Source: Larus michahellis
Lineage: Eukaryota > Chordata > Aves > Charadriiformes > Laridae
NCBI RefSeq assembly: GCF_964199755.1
Contig: NC_133900.1
Span: 16,631,201 to 16,695,200, forward strand
Reading direction: 5' to 3'
DNA length: 64,000 bases
Every line of letters begins with the position of its first letter. Within the stretch, counting starts at the first letter, position 1. Below, one piece after another: positions 1 to 13,100 of this stretch. Position numbers and translations under genes: made by a program. Under the pieces are notes generated by a model. That model saw nothing but the letters and a program-made list of their open reading frames with translations. It searched no databases and was not told the origin of the DNA.

Positions 1-2469
1 GGGGCCTAGTTCAATTAATTAGGCAATTAAGCTTGTTTTGGCGTTTAAATAATCTTTGGACCCCTTTCCGCACTAATCTCGTTTGTGTTCCTGTGGAAAA
101 GGCCGTACGACCTGCGTTGCACCACTGCACTCAGCTTTGGCTGTCGACTCCGTCGTGGACGGAGGTTTTCATCCTGCGGGCAATTTGGGCAATTTCTGAA
201 GCCTGTTTGGCTTCAGAAGAAGGTTGTAGCTTTTTGCTTGTACTAGTCAGCGTGGCCACAGCCTTTAAGAAAGGAGAGAAAATTAATTTTGAAGCAGTCT
301 AAGATTAGTGAGGGAAAATAAGAGTAAAAACATATATAAATGAGACGCACAACACTGGCTTGTTTCTCTTCCTACTGCCAGTGCCACACACTTGGAGTGA
401 TTCTTCCAAGCACGAGCTTGGGAACGGGAATATCTTTGCTTCCTGAATTTTTAGGGGTGATTTTATTATGATGTGGCTGTTAACAGTCAATGCGCTCCTC
501 TTCATTTCGCGTAAGATATAGGATGTATTTTTAGGCCATAAGAAAAATGTTCTGAGGGGAGGGAAAAAGCTAATTAGTCTTTCAGGTTGCATTCCTTGCT
601 TTTGCCATTGTAAATCTTTAGGCATTTCCTCTTGTAAGCCAGATGTGTCCGTGCCCAGCACCTGCTGAAGATGCAGCAGGCCTTCCTCTTCGGCAGCTGC
701 AGTTTGGCTGTGGATCTGTGTGAGCTTGCTCACACAAGGGTTTTCGGAAGGGAGGTTGCTACCAGGCGAGCTTGAAATAAGGCTGTCGCTGCACTTAACA
801 GTCACTGCGGAGACCTATGGGACAGAGATTCCCATTCCACTGCGAGGAGGAACAGCAGGAAGGCAGGGACACGCCAGGAGCTCCCCAAACCACTGCTCCC
901 AGCAGCTTTTGAAGGCTTGGGGCTCTGCCTCGGCTCGTATCTTTGCTGGTTTTAGTGGCTAGCCAAAGGAGTTTGCTGCGGGATTGTTTCTTGACAAGTC
1001 AGGGAGAGGGAAGAACGTGTTTTATTTATGGTTGTCTTTTTTCCTGGGCATCGTCACTACACCATTCTTCAGGTGACGGTGTGTTTATGCTTTTTAAGAG
1101 AGAAATGTCTCATCATAAGTGGCGAGAACACATGCTACTACCTCAGCTCAGAGTAACAGATGATTTTGGAAGGAAGCCAGCAAAGAAAACATGCCACTTA
1201 CAGTTAAATAAAGAGAATAATGCTAATTGATGAGTATAGGGCAACAATACACATTGCTAATGTGTTGTGCTTGTTAAGGAGATGATTTTTTTTTTTTTTC
1301 TTTTTTTCGGTGACAAACTGAATGCTGCAGTTTGGAGTTGTCTGACAAAGTTAGGCACGTATCACCGTGCTGGCTAAGAATCAGAAAGCTGAGCTGTCTT
1401 ACTAGGGTGCGCAGTTATTCAGGTAACAGTACAGGGAAGCGTGAGCACCGCGGTTAAGTTGCCGGAGGTGTCCGTGAAGTGTAAGCACTCGGGAGTCCTG
1501 ATGCTTCTGCCAGTGATGTGGCCTGCCTGCCTTGCCGCTGGGCTTGTCCCCGGGGAAAGTCCCCAGATCACACCCTGACCGTTGGCCATCTCCAGCGGTC
1601 CCTAAGCTGTCTTGGAGAAGAGGTCTGACAACTTTGGAAAGAACTGGAGTGAAAGAACACAGTAACTCAGTGAATATTAGCTTGGCATCTTCCTAAAGGC
1701 AAAACCCCCACCGCGTTTTGCTCACAGGCTGTCAGAACATGAGTAAAGTCTTTCAGTCCCTGTGCCGACCTGTGACAACATTTCCTTAGCGGCATCTTCT
1801 GCTACCCGTTTCCCAGAACTTGTTGGTAGCTGGCTCCTTTTGGTGAAGCCCAGGAAGATGCCAGCAGTGGGAGGGACAGTGAATCTGGTGGACGCCACAG
1901 TTGCCAGTCTGCCTTGCAGATGATGTCTGAGTGTTACATGTGTGTTTTTATCCATAATATCTAGAAAATCAGGTCTGGGGTCATTAGGTTGAAGTCCAGT
2001 GAAAATTCAACAAAATGTTTCCACGCAAAGGATACAGCTCGGCATTTTCACTGGGCTGCCGTGGAGGTGCCCGAGTGCTTTGATTTTTGGACACTGAGAA
2101 GCAGACGCGGGTCTGCAGAGACTCACAAAAGTTGTGCTGCACCTAGAAGTTGTGAATGCATGTTTTATTTGAAACATTGTGAACGGCACGGGAATCTCAC
2201 CTCACCTGGGTTTTAGGGGAATATTTGATTACCGAGTTTGCTAACTAAGCAACAATGCTGCTGAAAACAGCGACCCAGACCTGTTAAACCTGTCTAAAGT
2301 AAGAACCGTGATTCATTTAGGCGCTTCCTAGTATGTTGCCAGCTTATTGCAGGGTTGTGGGTAGTTTTGGAGGAAAAGATTTTTTAAGATGCTAATGACA
2401 GAGTTACAGCTACAACCTAAGAGGAGGGGGAGCTAAACAAAAGACGGATTCATTAGAGAACAAAAGAAA

Positions 2470-2540
2470 CAGGGGAGGCTTTGAACCTAGGAGTCTCCCA
2501 CACATTAACTAGGTGTACTGCCAACGTGCTACAGATGTGC
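2470..2540 (+). repeat. Possible MIR-like SINE fragment
   Basis: The stretch has the order 'tttgaacctagga', 'gtctcccacac', 'taactaggtg', 'gctacag'. This resembles the tail of ancient amniote MIR/CORE-SINE sequences, where a tRNA-like 'gaacc..gg.tctcc' block precedes a 'taaccact.ggcta' block. It is short and decayed, so the call is tentative. Confidence 0.35.
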
Positions 2541-5399
2541 GTTACATGAACACATAAGGTAATGATACGTCTACAAAGGGCTGAATGCATCTGTTTGATG
2601 TTTTGTAGTGAATTATATTTAAGCAGGTGGGAAGCTGCAAACTCCCCAGTCCCTCCATATGTCAGAAATAAGATATTAAGGGGTCCAAAGGTATCTTCTG
2701 CAGTTTCTGTAGAATCACAGCTGACGGCCGCGCCACGTGTTGGTAAATTGGAGCCCTGCTCTACCATTGGGAAGTACAGCCTGTGGTTTCACGCAAGGCA
2801 CCGTTTGCCTTTCTTTGTGAAGGGTTTGAAGTATCAGCTCTCTGGACAAAGCCTTTTGAATACAGGCAAAGGATAAAGCAGCTGGAAGGAAGGAGGCAAC
2901 CCGTATCGCTGGGGATTTCAGGGGCTCTCTGTTTTCGTGGCTTGCCAGGGATGCTCGGAGTAGGGTCAGGAGAGGAGAGCTGCGCTCTGGAGCAGCTCTG
3001 GAGAGGTGTTGCTGTGTGTCCCCGGTTCGGGACGGGGCACACACAGAGCTCCCAGCCAGCCCCTGCTTCCCCAAACGCCACCGAATCAGCCTGGGGAGCA
3101 GGGGCTGTACGTAGCACCACTTTCCAAGAAGACTGTGCAGCCATACTCAACATTTTAATTGGGCCTGCAAAATCGGGATTTAGTCACTGAAATGTGACTG
3201 CTGTGCCTGTAACCCAGGGTGTGGCAGAAGGAAGGCCAAGCTGAGTTATTTACACCACAAAGATGCCTTCCAGGAGTTTGCCCAACAGTCTGGTTTGTGC
3301 CTCGCCCCAGAAAATGAAATGACATCCATATCCAGGATTCAGACCCGGTTGTGATTAGGACTGGAAGTTACACTAGCTTAACTGTAGTTTCTCTTGTTCT
3401 TTCCGAGGAGAGCACGGATGAGATACGGCTTTTGCTAGGGACTTCTACAATGGTGAGGTTGGACCCTTAGTAGGTTGGGGCCAAGGGGATCTCAAGGGAA
3501 GCAAGGAATGGGATGGGATTCTTGCAGCTGCAGACAGATCAGGGTCAGAATAAAGTACATTACAAATACCTATTTGTCTGTAGAGACACGACCAAAATAG
3601 TCCATTAAAAATCGAGTTCTTCAGATTTAGATTTATTTAGCTCTAGGTGCGTCTGTGTAGTTTCTCTCGTGCTGTTCCATCTTCTGCTATTGCACGTTGG
3701 TTTCTCGTTAAGCATTTGAATATAAAAGGGATCGAGGCTGGCTAGGAAGATCTTTAATTGTAGGTTGTTCCCTTTTTCACTGTACGTTCTGAAAAAAATG
3801 TAGTAAGGAGATGTGAACACTGGGCTAGAGGAGGTCACCAATAATCTACGCACCTGCCAATCCCATTAGCTCCTTTGGATTTTGCACCGTAGGGGCCTAA
3901 AGGAAATATGGCCTAAAAATAGCCATCCAACTTATGAAAAGGAGTCAGCCAAACCGTCCTTCAGCTGAGCCGCAGCTGCCTGAGCGTTTTGAGCAGCGGT
4001 AATAGAAAGCTGCAGTATGGAAGCTCTTTTCTTATCTCAGGAGACTCGATTTTACAGAGGATAAAGAATGATGGATGAGAGATCTGCCCTGTTTTCAGTT
4101 AAATAACTTCTAATACCACCTAAGAGGAAGCAGAGAGATTCTGTCATCCCTTCAGCATTTTAGATACGTGCCGAGCACAGCCTTGGTTTGGTGGCTGGGA
4201 TTTTCAGGGTCCCCAGCACTCTGCCAGTTACGGCTGTTTTTTTAGAGCAATATGTAGCTTTGCATTGGCACTCTGGGACACGGTCAAACTCACGGTGATG
4301 GTAGGGCTAACAGTTGTATTAATGAAGGGTGTAATTCTTCACAAACAGGGTTTTTTTTTTTTTTCTTAATAACTTCAACAGGACTTTTCCGAGGTTTGCA
4401 TTTTTCTGTTCCAGGTCCTTTTTTAAGTTATTGAGATAACGAAATTATAAGGATGAAAGTGGGGGCAGGGGGAGCCCAACTCAAAGCCTGCGAAATAATT
4501 GCTGCATTTTTTTTTATTTTTTTTTTTTCCAGAAAAAGTCTGTAGTCTTCGTTCACGTTAGTGATAGCTCAAACAAGGCACCCACAGTTGAGTGGCAACT
4601 GCACCAATTAGCAGCGCTGCTGTTGGTTTGTGAATTGCATGTGAAATGTAGAATTTGTCCAGAAGTGCTAATGCAAATTGCTCAACAAAAATGTGCCCTC
4701 CGTGTCAAGTCTTTTCACTTGTTCTGACACACTGATGTCTTCCCAGATTTCTCTGATCGGCAGATCCCTCTCGCAGTTGACAGCTACCAGAGCTCATGAA
4801 GCAATGGAAATATTTCTTGTTGCCATTAGCTGTGTTTCTGCAAAAAGGGCTACAAGCTACTGCTGGGACCGGTTGCTTGCCGTACAACATAATCTTGACT
4901 TTTATTTATAGGGTATTGGACTTCAGATTTCTAGAAATAAATGCTAAAAGCCCAGTAAACGTCTAAGATTTTACCTGCACAGAAGTTCAAAGACCCGGTT
5001 ATCTGCCACGATGGTAATTTGGTCACTTTGCATGTGTTCAGCATCCTCTGTTATTGTATACGGTGATAACCTTTGTACCTTACCATATGAGGCTGAGTTA
5101 CAATTGCCGTGGGAACGGTAACTTAGCATTTCCTGACTTTTTGAGCATACAATATCTCATCCCAATATTGCGTCCTTTAAAAGAAGAAGAAGGGGAGCAA
5201 GGGCACATTGAAATGTGGGTGTTCTCGCATCTACAGAATATAAAATAGCATATTTAGCTGTACGCAGATTTAAGTTGCGTTTGTAACTGCTTGTGTGATG
5301 GCGGGTAGCACCTCTGAGTCGTAGCTGCCGTTTAGGACACCCATTGTGCTAGGCTCCCTGCTGATGCAGGATGTAAATATATTTCCTTCCCCTCAAATA

Positions 5400-7100
5400 C
5401 TACCAACCTAAGTGTAAGATAAGAGATAATGCAGGGAGACAAACACACCGGGGAGTACAAGGAAACAGAAGAGACTGCTGGACATCATGGAGACAGGAAT
5501 TTCTGCAAACTTCTACAAACGTTAACTATACTGGGGGCAGAGTTCAGGGTCAGATTTGTATGATTTTGAGAATCTCCTCCCCAGAATGAAATCCAGCAGG
5601 GAGGAAAGGGTGATGAAAATCTCAGCAGTTAATGAGAGGTGACGCTGAGGTGGCGTATGCTGCAGCTGGATTTGAGAGCAGGGGAGGGGGCTGAAACCCA
5701 GAAGAAGGGGAAGCCAAGAGCGGGCTGCAAAGAGAGAGGTGGCAGAGTCAAGATGACAGGCAAAGAAAATGACCTGGGCAGCAGCACTCTGGCTGCCTGC
5801 ACGCAGGGTGAGATTGCAACCGTCGGGGTGCAAGGCGATGAGAGCCTGGCTGTGGGACTCTGCAAGGGAGGCTTGAAGCAAAGATGACAACCAGGTTATG
5901 GGCTGAGTGACAGGCAAGTGATGGTGTTGTCCACGGGGACGGAAGAAACAGGAAGGAGAGGAGACCTAGGGAGTAGGATGAGAGCCTACGTTGAGCTTGA
6001 GCTGACAGATATCCACAAGATGATCCCAGAGGCAGGGCATGAATTTAGTCGGAACAGACGGGAACTGGCTGGGGACAGAGAGGTAGGTCTGTGAGTTGCT
6101 GGTGTAGAGAAGGTCCTTGAATGTGTATGGAGAGTGAGCTTGCTCGGAGACAGCAGTGAGAGGGAAAGGGGACGAGGGACGAGGACGCGGACCGACAGAA
6201 CGGTGGCAGGTGGGAGGGCGAGTAGTGACAAACTAGTCCGGGAAACACTGAGCAACCAACTGAAGGTGTTGGAGTCGAGTAGGAGCACTGGGAAAGGAGG
6301 GCCAGATTTCCAGCAGAGTGTGGTCAGCGGCGCCGGAAGGAGCTGACAGGCTGTGGCAGCCAGCCTGGCGTAACAGTGCAGAGCTGCAGCCAGCCAAAGG
6401 ATATTAGAGACTCTGTGACACCGGTTTCTGTGACAGGCGAGAAGTGAAAGCCTGCTTGGAAAAGAATCTGTGTTGGAGAGGGAGACTAAATTCAGCCTAA
6501 ATCATATAAATCATAGGCAGCGCACTCGATAAGCTTAGAGATGACAGTGAGAAGAGAGATAGGGTGAGAGCTGGAGAGTCACTTGGAGTCAAGGGTTGTT
6601 TGGATTTTATTTGTTTTTTTTTAAAGCATGGAGATAAAGCGTGCTTGCGCTGCGAGGGGAAGGAGCGAGAGGAGAGCGAGATATAAAGAAGAAGGAGGCA
6701 GATGGGGGCAAGAGAGATGAGAAGACAGGATGCAGCGAGGTCACCAGGACAAGCAGAAGGGCTGGGGACCGCTGATGAGGCCACCGCCTCTGTGGCCAGG
6801 AGGGGAGAGCCGGGCAGGACATGAAGGAAAGCAAGCTCGGGGAAAGAGGGAGGTCACGTCTTGCTTTGTAAAGTCTCTCATGGGAGAGATCAAGACAATC
6901 CTGTGCAAAGTCCTGTCTCCAGTGAAGGCAGGAGAAGGCAGGGCTTGAGGAGGGACTCAAAGGCTGCAAAAAGGCAGCTGGGATTGCAGCTGTGAGGGCT
7001 GGTTGAGCTGGTGAACGTGAGTATGCATTAGGAAGATGGCAGGATAGAAAGAGGCAAAAAAGCATTCATGGTGTGGAGGAAGTAAAAGAAAGCAAAAAAA
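5400..7100. repeat. Purine-biased tract, unclassified
   Basis: The + strand is dominated by A and G for about 1.7 kb, with many short GAGAG, GGGAG, AGGA and GGCAG words but no clean tandem period. The - strand frames are therefore rich in Ser, Leu and Pro and look open by composition alone. The opening part (about 5410-5470, 'gcagggagacaaacacacc') has the feel of an old interspersed element, but I could not place it in a named family. It is intronic to MAML3 and no gene is supported here. Confidence 0.4.
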
Positions 7101-10100
7101 AAAAAAAGGAAGTTTAAAGCTTAAGAGATAAGTAATTATCTCAGAAGAGGTATCAAGGATATCCAGAAAGCCTCAGACGGCATGAATAAGGACTTGATCA
7201 GCAAAGGAAGCGATGCCTTAGAGAGCTGGAAGTCTAGGGATAATATCAGTACTGCCAAAAGCCGAGCTGAGTTAGGCCTTGCAAAAGAAATTAATTCAAT
7301 AGTGGAGTTTTCCTTAGTTATATAAATAAAGGAGACCTCAGAGAGACGGGAGGAACCATGCAGTGAAGAGTATGTCAAGGTTAAAGACAACCTAGGCATA
7401 GCCCAAATCAGAATACCTTGTCTCAGTTTTCACTAGGGCTAATAAGATTAAACATCAAAACAAAGGCCGGGTGGCTAATGGAAATACAAAGACTGTGTCC
7501 AAGGTGGGAGAAAATCAAAAGAGTTTCAAGTACTGGAACTAGGGAATCTGGGGAGCCTGGGGTCAAGGCTGTTAAAAGAAGTAGTTAATGAAATCATAGA
7601 CCTGGTGTGCCGTCGCAGCCACCTCAGCTTATCAGCAGCTAGTTAGTTGAAACCACAGCAAAGATAATGTGGTTTTGCTGGGCAGCTGCAGTGGAAGACC
7701 ACTTCCCTAGGTCTTGTGGGCTACCTTTTGGAAATATTTGGTTCTCGATTTTAGACTGAAATACCACTGGCAGAGAGGCTGCACGGACAAGCGCCTGCGA
7801 CCAAAGACAGGGGAGTTATCCCAACTCTTTGAAGATGGTGGAATTTATGCATGAATTTGTACAGGTGACCATTCCTCATAAGCACTACGCGTCTGCTTTG
7901 GTGCTTTTATCAGTCACAGTCATCATCTGCCAGAGCCCACCAGAAAACTGAGGTACTGCGTGTACGCGGCACGCTCTCCCTCTGCGCTTCTTACGGGCAT
8001 GTGGCAGAAAGAAGTCCTCGCTTCACCCGCGTCCTTCTGGTGTGTGATCTTCCTCCCACGAGGGCACGATGTGAACAAGCTGGAAAAGAGTAGTATTGCA
8101 GGAGCCCTTGCGCTCTGCAGATCGTTCCCGTGCAAAGCAAGCTGTGCCAGGAAATAACCGTGAAGATAACGCAGCTTTACTGCGAGCACCGGGGACGTGG
8201 CATACGCACTCCCTGACCCCATGCCGCGCTTCTGCCAGGCCAGAAGCCAGTGGCAGAGGCAGTGACAGTGCAGGGGAGGTCCCCGGAGGCATGCAGAAAG
8301 AGGGCTACTTTGTGGAGAGCCCCAGACCTTTGCTCTAAATTTTTCTGTGGATTTGGGGTGGGTTGGTTTTGGTTTTTTTTTTTGCTTTTTCTTTTTTTCC
8401 TTGGCAGAAGCAATGACATGGGGCAATTTCAGCCTCTTCCCGGTTTTTGAGGTGAGGTGCCTTCTGCATATGGGAAGGAGAGCATATGGCCCACTGTGTT
8501 TATTTCTCAGCCAGGATTCTTTCAGGCTTGGCAAATTACATGCCGCTTGCTGAGGAGCAAAGCAAGTGCCAAGTTTGAATTTCTAAAAATGAAAGGGATT
8601 TCATTTATCACAGCACACTGAAAAGGATCTGAAAAACACCCTTAAGTGTGAAAAATACCTTTTGTTTATGCTCAAACAAAACAACCAAGGGGAAATTTAA
8701 CAAAATTTCACCTAGAGTAAAAAAAAAAAAAAGAAATCAACAAACTCTGCAATTGTCCACAGGAGACTTCAGGCAGCTTCTGCCAGGCGTGAGCTAGAGC
8801 CAGGCTCCGTGAAATACCTCAACAACCGGCGAACTCCGTGGGGGGCAAGGTGATAATGTGGTACAGGCTCGGGCCATTAGAAGGAAAGGGACTGCCTGGT
8901 AATGGGTTCGTGTTTGCTGCGAGAGCGCTCCATTAGAGCATCTTTTTCTTGTACTTTTGCTTTTTCCAGGCCCCCCATTTTTCCCCGTGTGTGCTAGAAG
9001 CTTTTCTTTCTCTTACAGCATTTATTTTTATTGTGTCATTTTCCCCCTGTTCCCCCTTTTCATTGGCCCTGCGCAACTGTTTGTTTAAACCATTTGCCTG
9101 CTTTCATCTTCCATTTTCCTTCTCTCCCCCTTCCCAGGAGCTCTCTAGCTGTGATTGTCCCTACGCTTCGCATTAGCTTTTCTCTCTCCTGCTCCAGGAT
9201 GGACTCGAACGGGGCATTAATTAAGGCTAAAACCTTTAGGAGGAGAATTTCTGTCGGGCACCGGCTTCGGAGTTCAGCTGCCTCCGTGATCTCTGCTTTG
9301 CTCCCGGACCAGCTTCCGAAGCCCTGGGGAATTGGACAAGTTGGGGCCAAGCAGGCACCGAGAGAGCGGTTGCAGCTCCTGCGGAGCGGCCTGACTTGTA
9401 CCTTTGAAAGTCCTCAGCTGTGGTAGAAGGCAGCGGGGACGAGGTGTGGAAAAGCTATTGCGTGGGCTGGCTTTTCCAGCTTTCTCCCCCTGCCTTTTGC
9501 TCCCTTAATGTTGCCACTCGCTTTCCAAGTGGTAGGGCACGCTGTGGAACGCCGTGACGGCCCGGCTTCAGGCAAGCAGTCTTTGCGGGGAGTAATTACA
9601 GCTTTCCTAAGACACATAAAATACAAGGTTGGGCACTTGGTGTTGCTTCAAATCCTCGCCCTCCTTCCCTCCCTGCCGCCAGCCCTGCTCAGGGTGCTGT
9701 GGCCGTGGGCGGGTGATGGCGAGCACGGCCGCAGAGATGGTGGCCAAGAGGCCACTTGGGGACTGGCTTTGTGGCTCATGGGCAGCCCCCTCAGACCTCT
9801 TGTCCCGGGATACTAATGCCCAACCACTTCTCTTCAGGGAAAGGAGGGCTGGTCCGAGCTCCGGCGGGGTGGGAGCCGTACGTGGGAGTAACCTCTGAGT
9901 AACCAATGCGCTGTAAAACCGCACCCGCGCTTGCCTCACAGGAACGCGTCTGCACAGCCCTTCCCTCTGCCCGTCAAATTAACGGCTTGATTAACCCCAT
10001 CAGTTCACTCCTGCAAGAAAATGATGTAAAATACCGTTTCGCTGGTGCAAACGGCTCAAGAGCAGGTGAGATCGCAGAGCGGGAAGGATTTGTTCCCGGT

Positions 10101-13100
10101 GCAGGGGCTGGGTGGGAGCGTCAGAAGCAGCCCTGGCTGCCTCTCGGACCTGCGAGAGTCGCAAGGGCTCAGGTCTCAGTGCCTCTGGGCCAGCTGGTAG
10201 CACAGTCACTAGCCTCTGCCACACACAGCGTGTATGGGCATATCCCTGGGGACTTGCCCAGGACCGCGAGGCTCGCGTCCCGTAGGCGACCGAGCAAGCA
10301 CTAGATGATAGCCATCACCTTGCGAGAGGTTCTGCTTGAGCCAGGACTTGTAACTCGTTAAACCAAACAAGAAGAGCTCATCTTAATTTTACACTTCACA
10401 AGTATTTTTATATGTGTATACTTATTTCTCCCTTTTTTTTTTTTTTAAGAGATGTCTGTAAGAGGCTATTTTGGGTTTAATTTGGGCTGATCCACTTTTT
10501 TTTTTTTTCTCCTAAAAATAAGAAGCCAAATAAAAAATTGCAGTTACAAGGAAACTAGTTATTTGAGATAAATGAACAGTTCTTCCACAGTGCACAAACC
10601 CAGCCATTATATCGTTACGCTCCCTACCTTGGAACTAGCTGGTGAAGCTGAGGGATAAACAAAACTGAAAAGCAGGAGTGATTTCCCTTGCAAAGGTTTC
10701 TTTCTCGGGGGAGGGCAGAAAAGGCCAGGGTTGTGACTTGTGAAAGAGGAACGGAGCCTGTTTGAATGAGGCCGGTTGAAGTTCGATACCGTTCCGTTGA
10801 AACGCTGCGTTTCGGAATCCCACCAGCACTGCTCGGGATTTTTGTGGAGTCAACCCACCGTGCTGCAGCAGAAGTGGGCGCGTGGGGAGGCAGGGCTTCT
10901 GGTGCCAGCCGGTAAAACCACCACCCCGTCTGCCTCGCCGTCTTCGAGATGAACTTCTGACCGTCTTTAGCTCTGAAGTGGCGTTAGGAAAGCAGTTGCT
11001 CATTTTAGAACCCTTTGTTACCTACTTGGTCACCAGAAAGGAAGAAATTAGTCCCTCTGATGAACAAAACAGAAATGCACAGAAGTAACAGCCTGACGGA
11101 TCGTGTTGGTTCGGTGGAAAGAATAATCTGTATCGAAAACACGGGGAGGAGAGAGATGCAGGCGAAGGGAGGTGAAAGGAAAACAAATTGGCTGCATGCA
11201 GAGGTCTGGTGTCAAACGTCAGAGGCATCTTGTTGGCTCAGATACTATATGAAAGACCATGGCAACCGGGGGCCCGGGGAGCGGGGGGAGGTTTGTAGCC
11301 CCTCCCTGAGACTGGATGACAGAGGAAATAGGTGAAGCAATCCGCTCAGTCCGCTCTGCAGAGCCTGACGCTGGAGTCCGAGTTGTACACCGGCATATTC
11401 CGTCCCTTCCTCCTGTATGCTGGCTCTTTCAAAGCAAAAAAACCACAGTCTGAAATGAACGGCTCTGTCATTCCCTTAGTCTGTCAGATGGTACCATTCT
11501 GCGAAAGGTGGCTTTGCTTTGGGCAGCCTGGTTTAGAGAGAGGGATTAAGATCCCTGCCAGACACAATAAGGAACAACATTACAAGGAATTTAATAGAAA
11601 TATTTCCTGGGGGAATACAGGAACGCGCTTTCAGGCTGCTCTGAAAACACTGGGTAGAGGTGATGCTTTACTGTGACACAGTATGTGGAAATGGAGTAAT
11701 ACTTTTGGTCCCAGTAATAGGTTGGAGACCCCCTTTTTTAACATATATGCACACACGGGCAGGCAGTACCTAAGAGCCCCCACGCTAAAGGAGCAGTGCC
11801 TGTCCGCTGGCACCAGCCTGGCGCTGGGGAGCAGCAGCTGGGAGCTGGGCAGAGCTGAGGGCAGGCAGTGCCGCTCCGTCTCGTGCATCGCCGGCCATTC
11901 CATCGCACCGCTAAGTTTGTGTTTATCTGGAAAGGCTGTCATCCTTGAAGACATCAAAACACGGCGATCTGCCGTTTCTGACGGGTGGTGAAATCATAGT
12001 GTAAAAATCTGATTCTTCTTTCCGATTTGAATCTGTCTTCAGCTTCCAGCCCTTGTATCTGGTTTTGCCTTCTTCACTGGATAAAAGAACTCTTTAAAGG
12101 ATATCTTCCCTCGTGAAGGTATTTTTATGTGCCGCGGTCAAAGCATCTCTCAGTTTTCTTTGTGGTAAGCTAAATGGATTGAGCTCTTTAAGTCACTCAC
12201 TGGCAGACGCTTTCTCCCTCAAATCATTTTTGTGTCTTCTTTTTCTGCTCTGAGTCTAAAATGTAGATGTCTGATTGTATACCTTTTTCTAGTATCGTTC
12301 TCCTAATGCAGTACGCAGGATAAGCCACCTCCTGGCTTCTATTTGCACTTCCACTCTTTGTATGTTCAGGGATTGCATTAGTTCACTTACCACAGAACGG
12401 CACAGCGAGTTCATGTCTGATTGTCCGTTTTGCACATTAAGGCCCTGCTTTCAAGTCTCTGCTTCCTTCAGCTTTCTGGGAAACGTTTTGTTCCCAGATG
12501 TGGAATACCCATCCTCCGTCGATTTCTGCCAGCAGTTGCCTGGATCGGCCCCCTTTTCCCTGGCGTCCCGCTCTGGTCTCTTGGCTCACCGTGTCCAAGG
12601 ACTGCAGTCATGAGGCCGTGCATGGAGGACCGATGAGCAGGCTTGGCCAGTCCCTGCCTGCGCTTACCCACAGCCCACTGTCTGGCTCTCGGGGCATCAG
12701 CTGGTGGTTGTTTTCCTTGTTCTGAAAGCAAATTCTGTGATTGCTTTTAGCTGCAGTTGGGAGATTGAATGACATACAGCAGGAATAAATCACTGCATGT
12801 TAAGGAGGAGGCACATGAGATTTGAGACAAAGAGGGAAATACCTTTTCCACTCCCCTTTGTTCTCCTTTTAAAGTCAGTTATGCTCACTGTGCATAACTG
12901 TACATACATGATTTTGTATGAGGAGGAGGATGAGATTATCAACAGAGGGCAGCTCCCGTGTAGGCGTTAACTAAGCAGCCAGATCCCTATAAAACTTCAG
13001 TTGCTCTGCAACTACACAAACCTGTCCAGGCATGTTATGCTGACCATTTGGAAATTGTGGCTCTTTTTTTGGCTCCGTAAATGGCAGCACGGCTCTTTCA

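Noticed and set aside
2453..2545. tRNA gene
   Set aside because: A T-arm-like 'ggttcaaagcc' is present on the - strand, but no full cloverleaf or A/B box pair; better explained as a SINE fragment.
7923..8534. 203-codon - strand frame with a Lys-rich segment
   Set aside because: The Lys run is the complement of a poly-T/TTTTTC tract; no other support.
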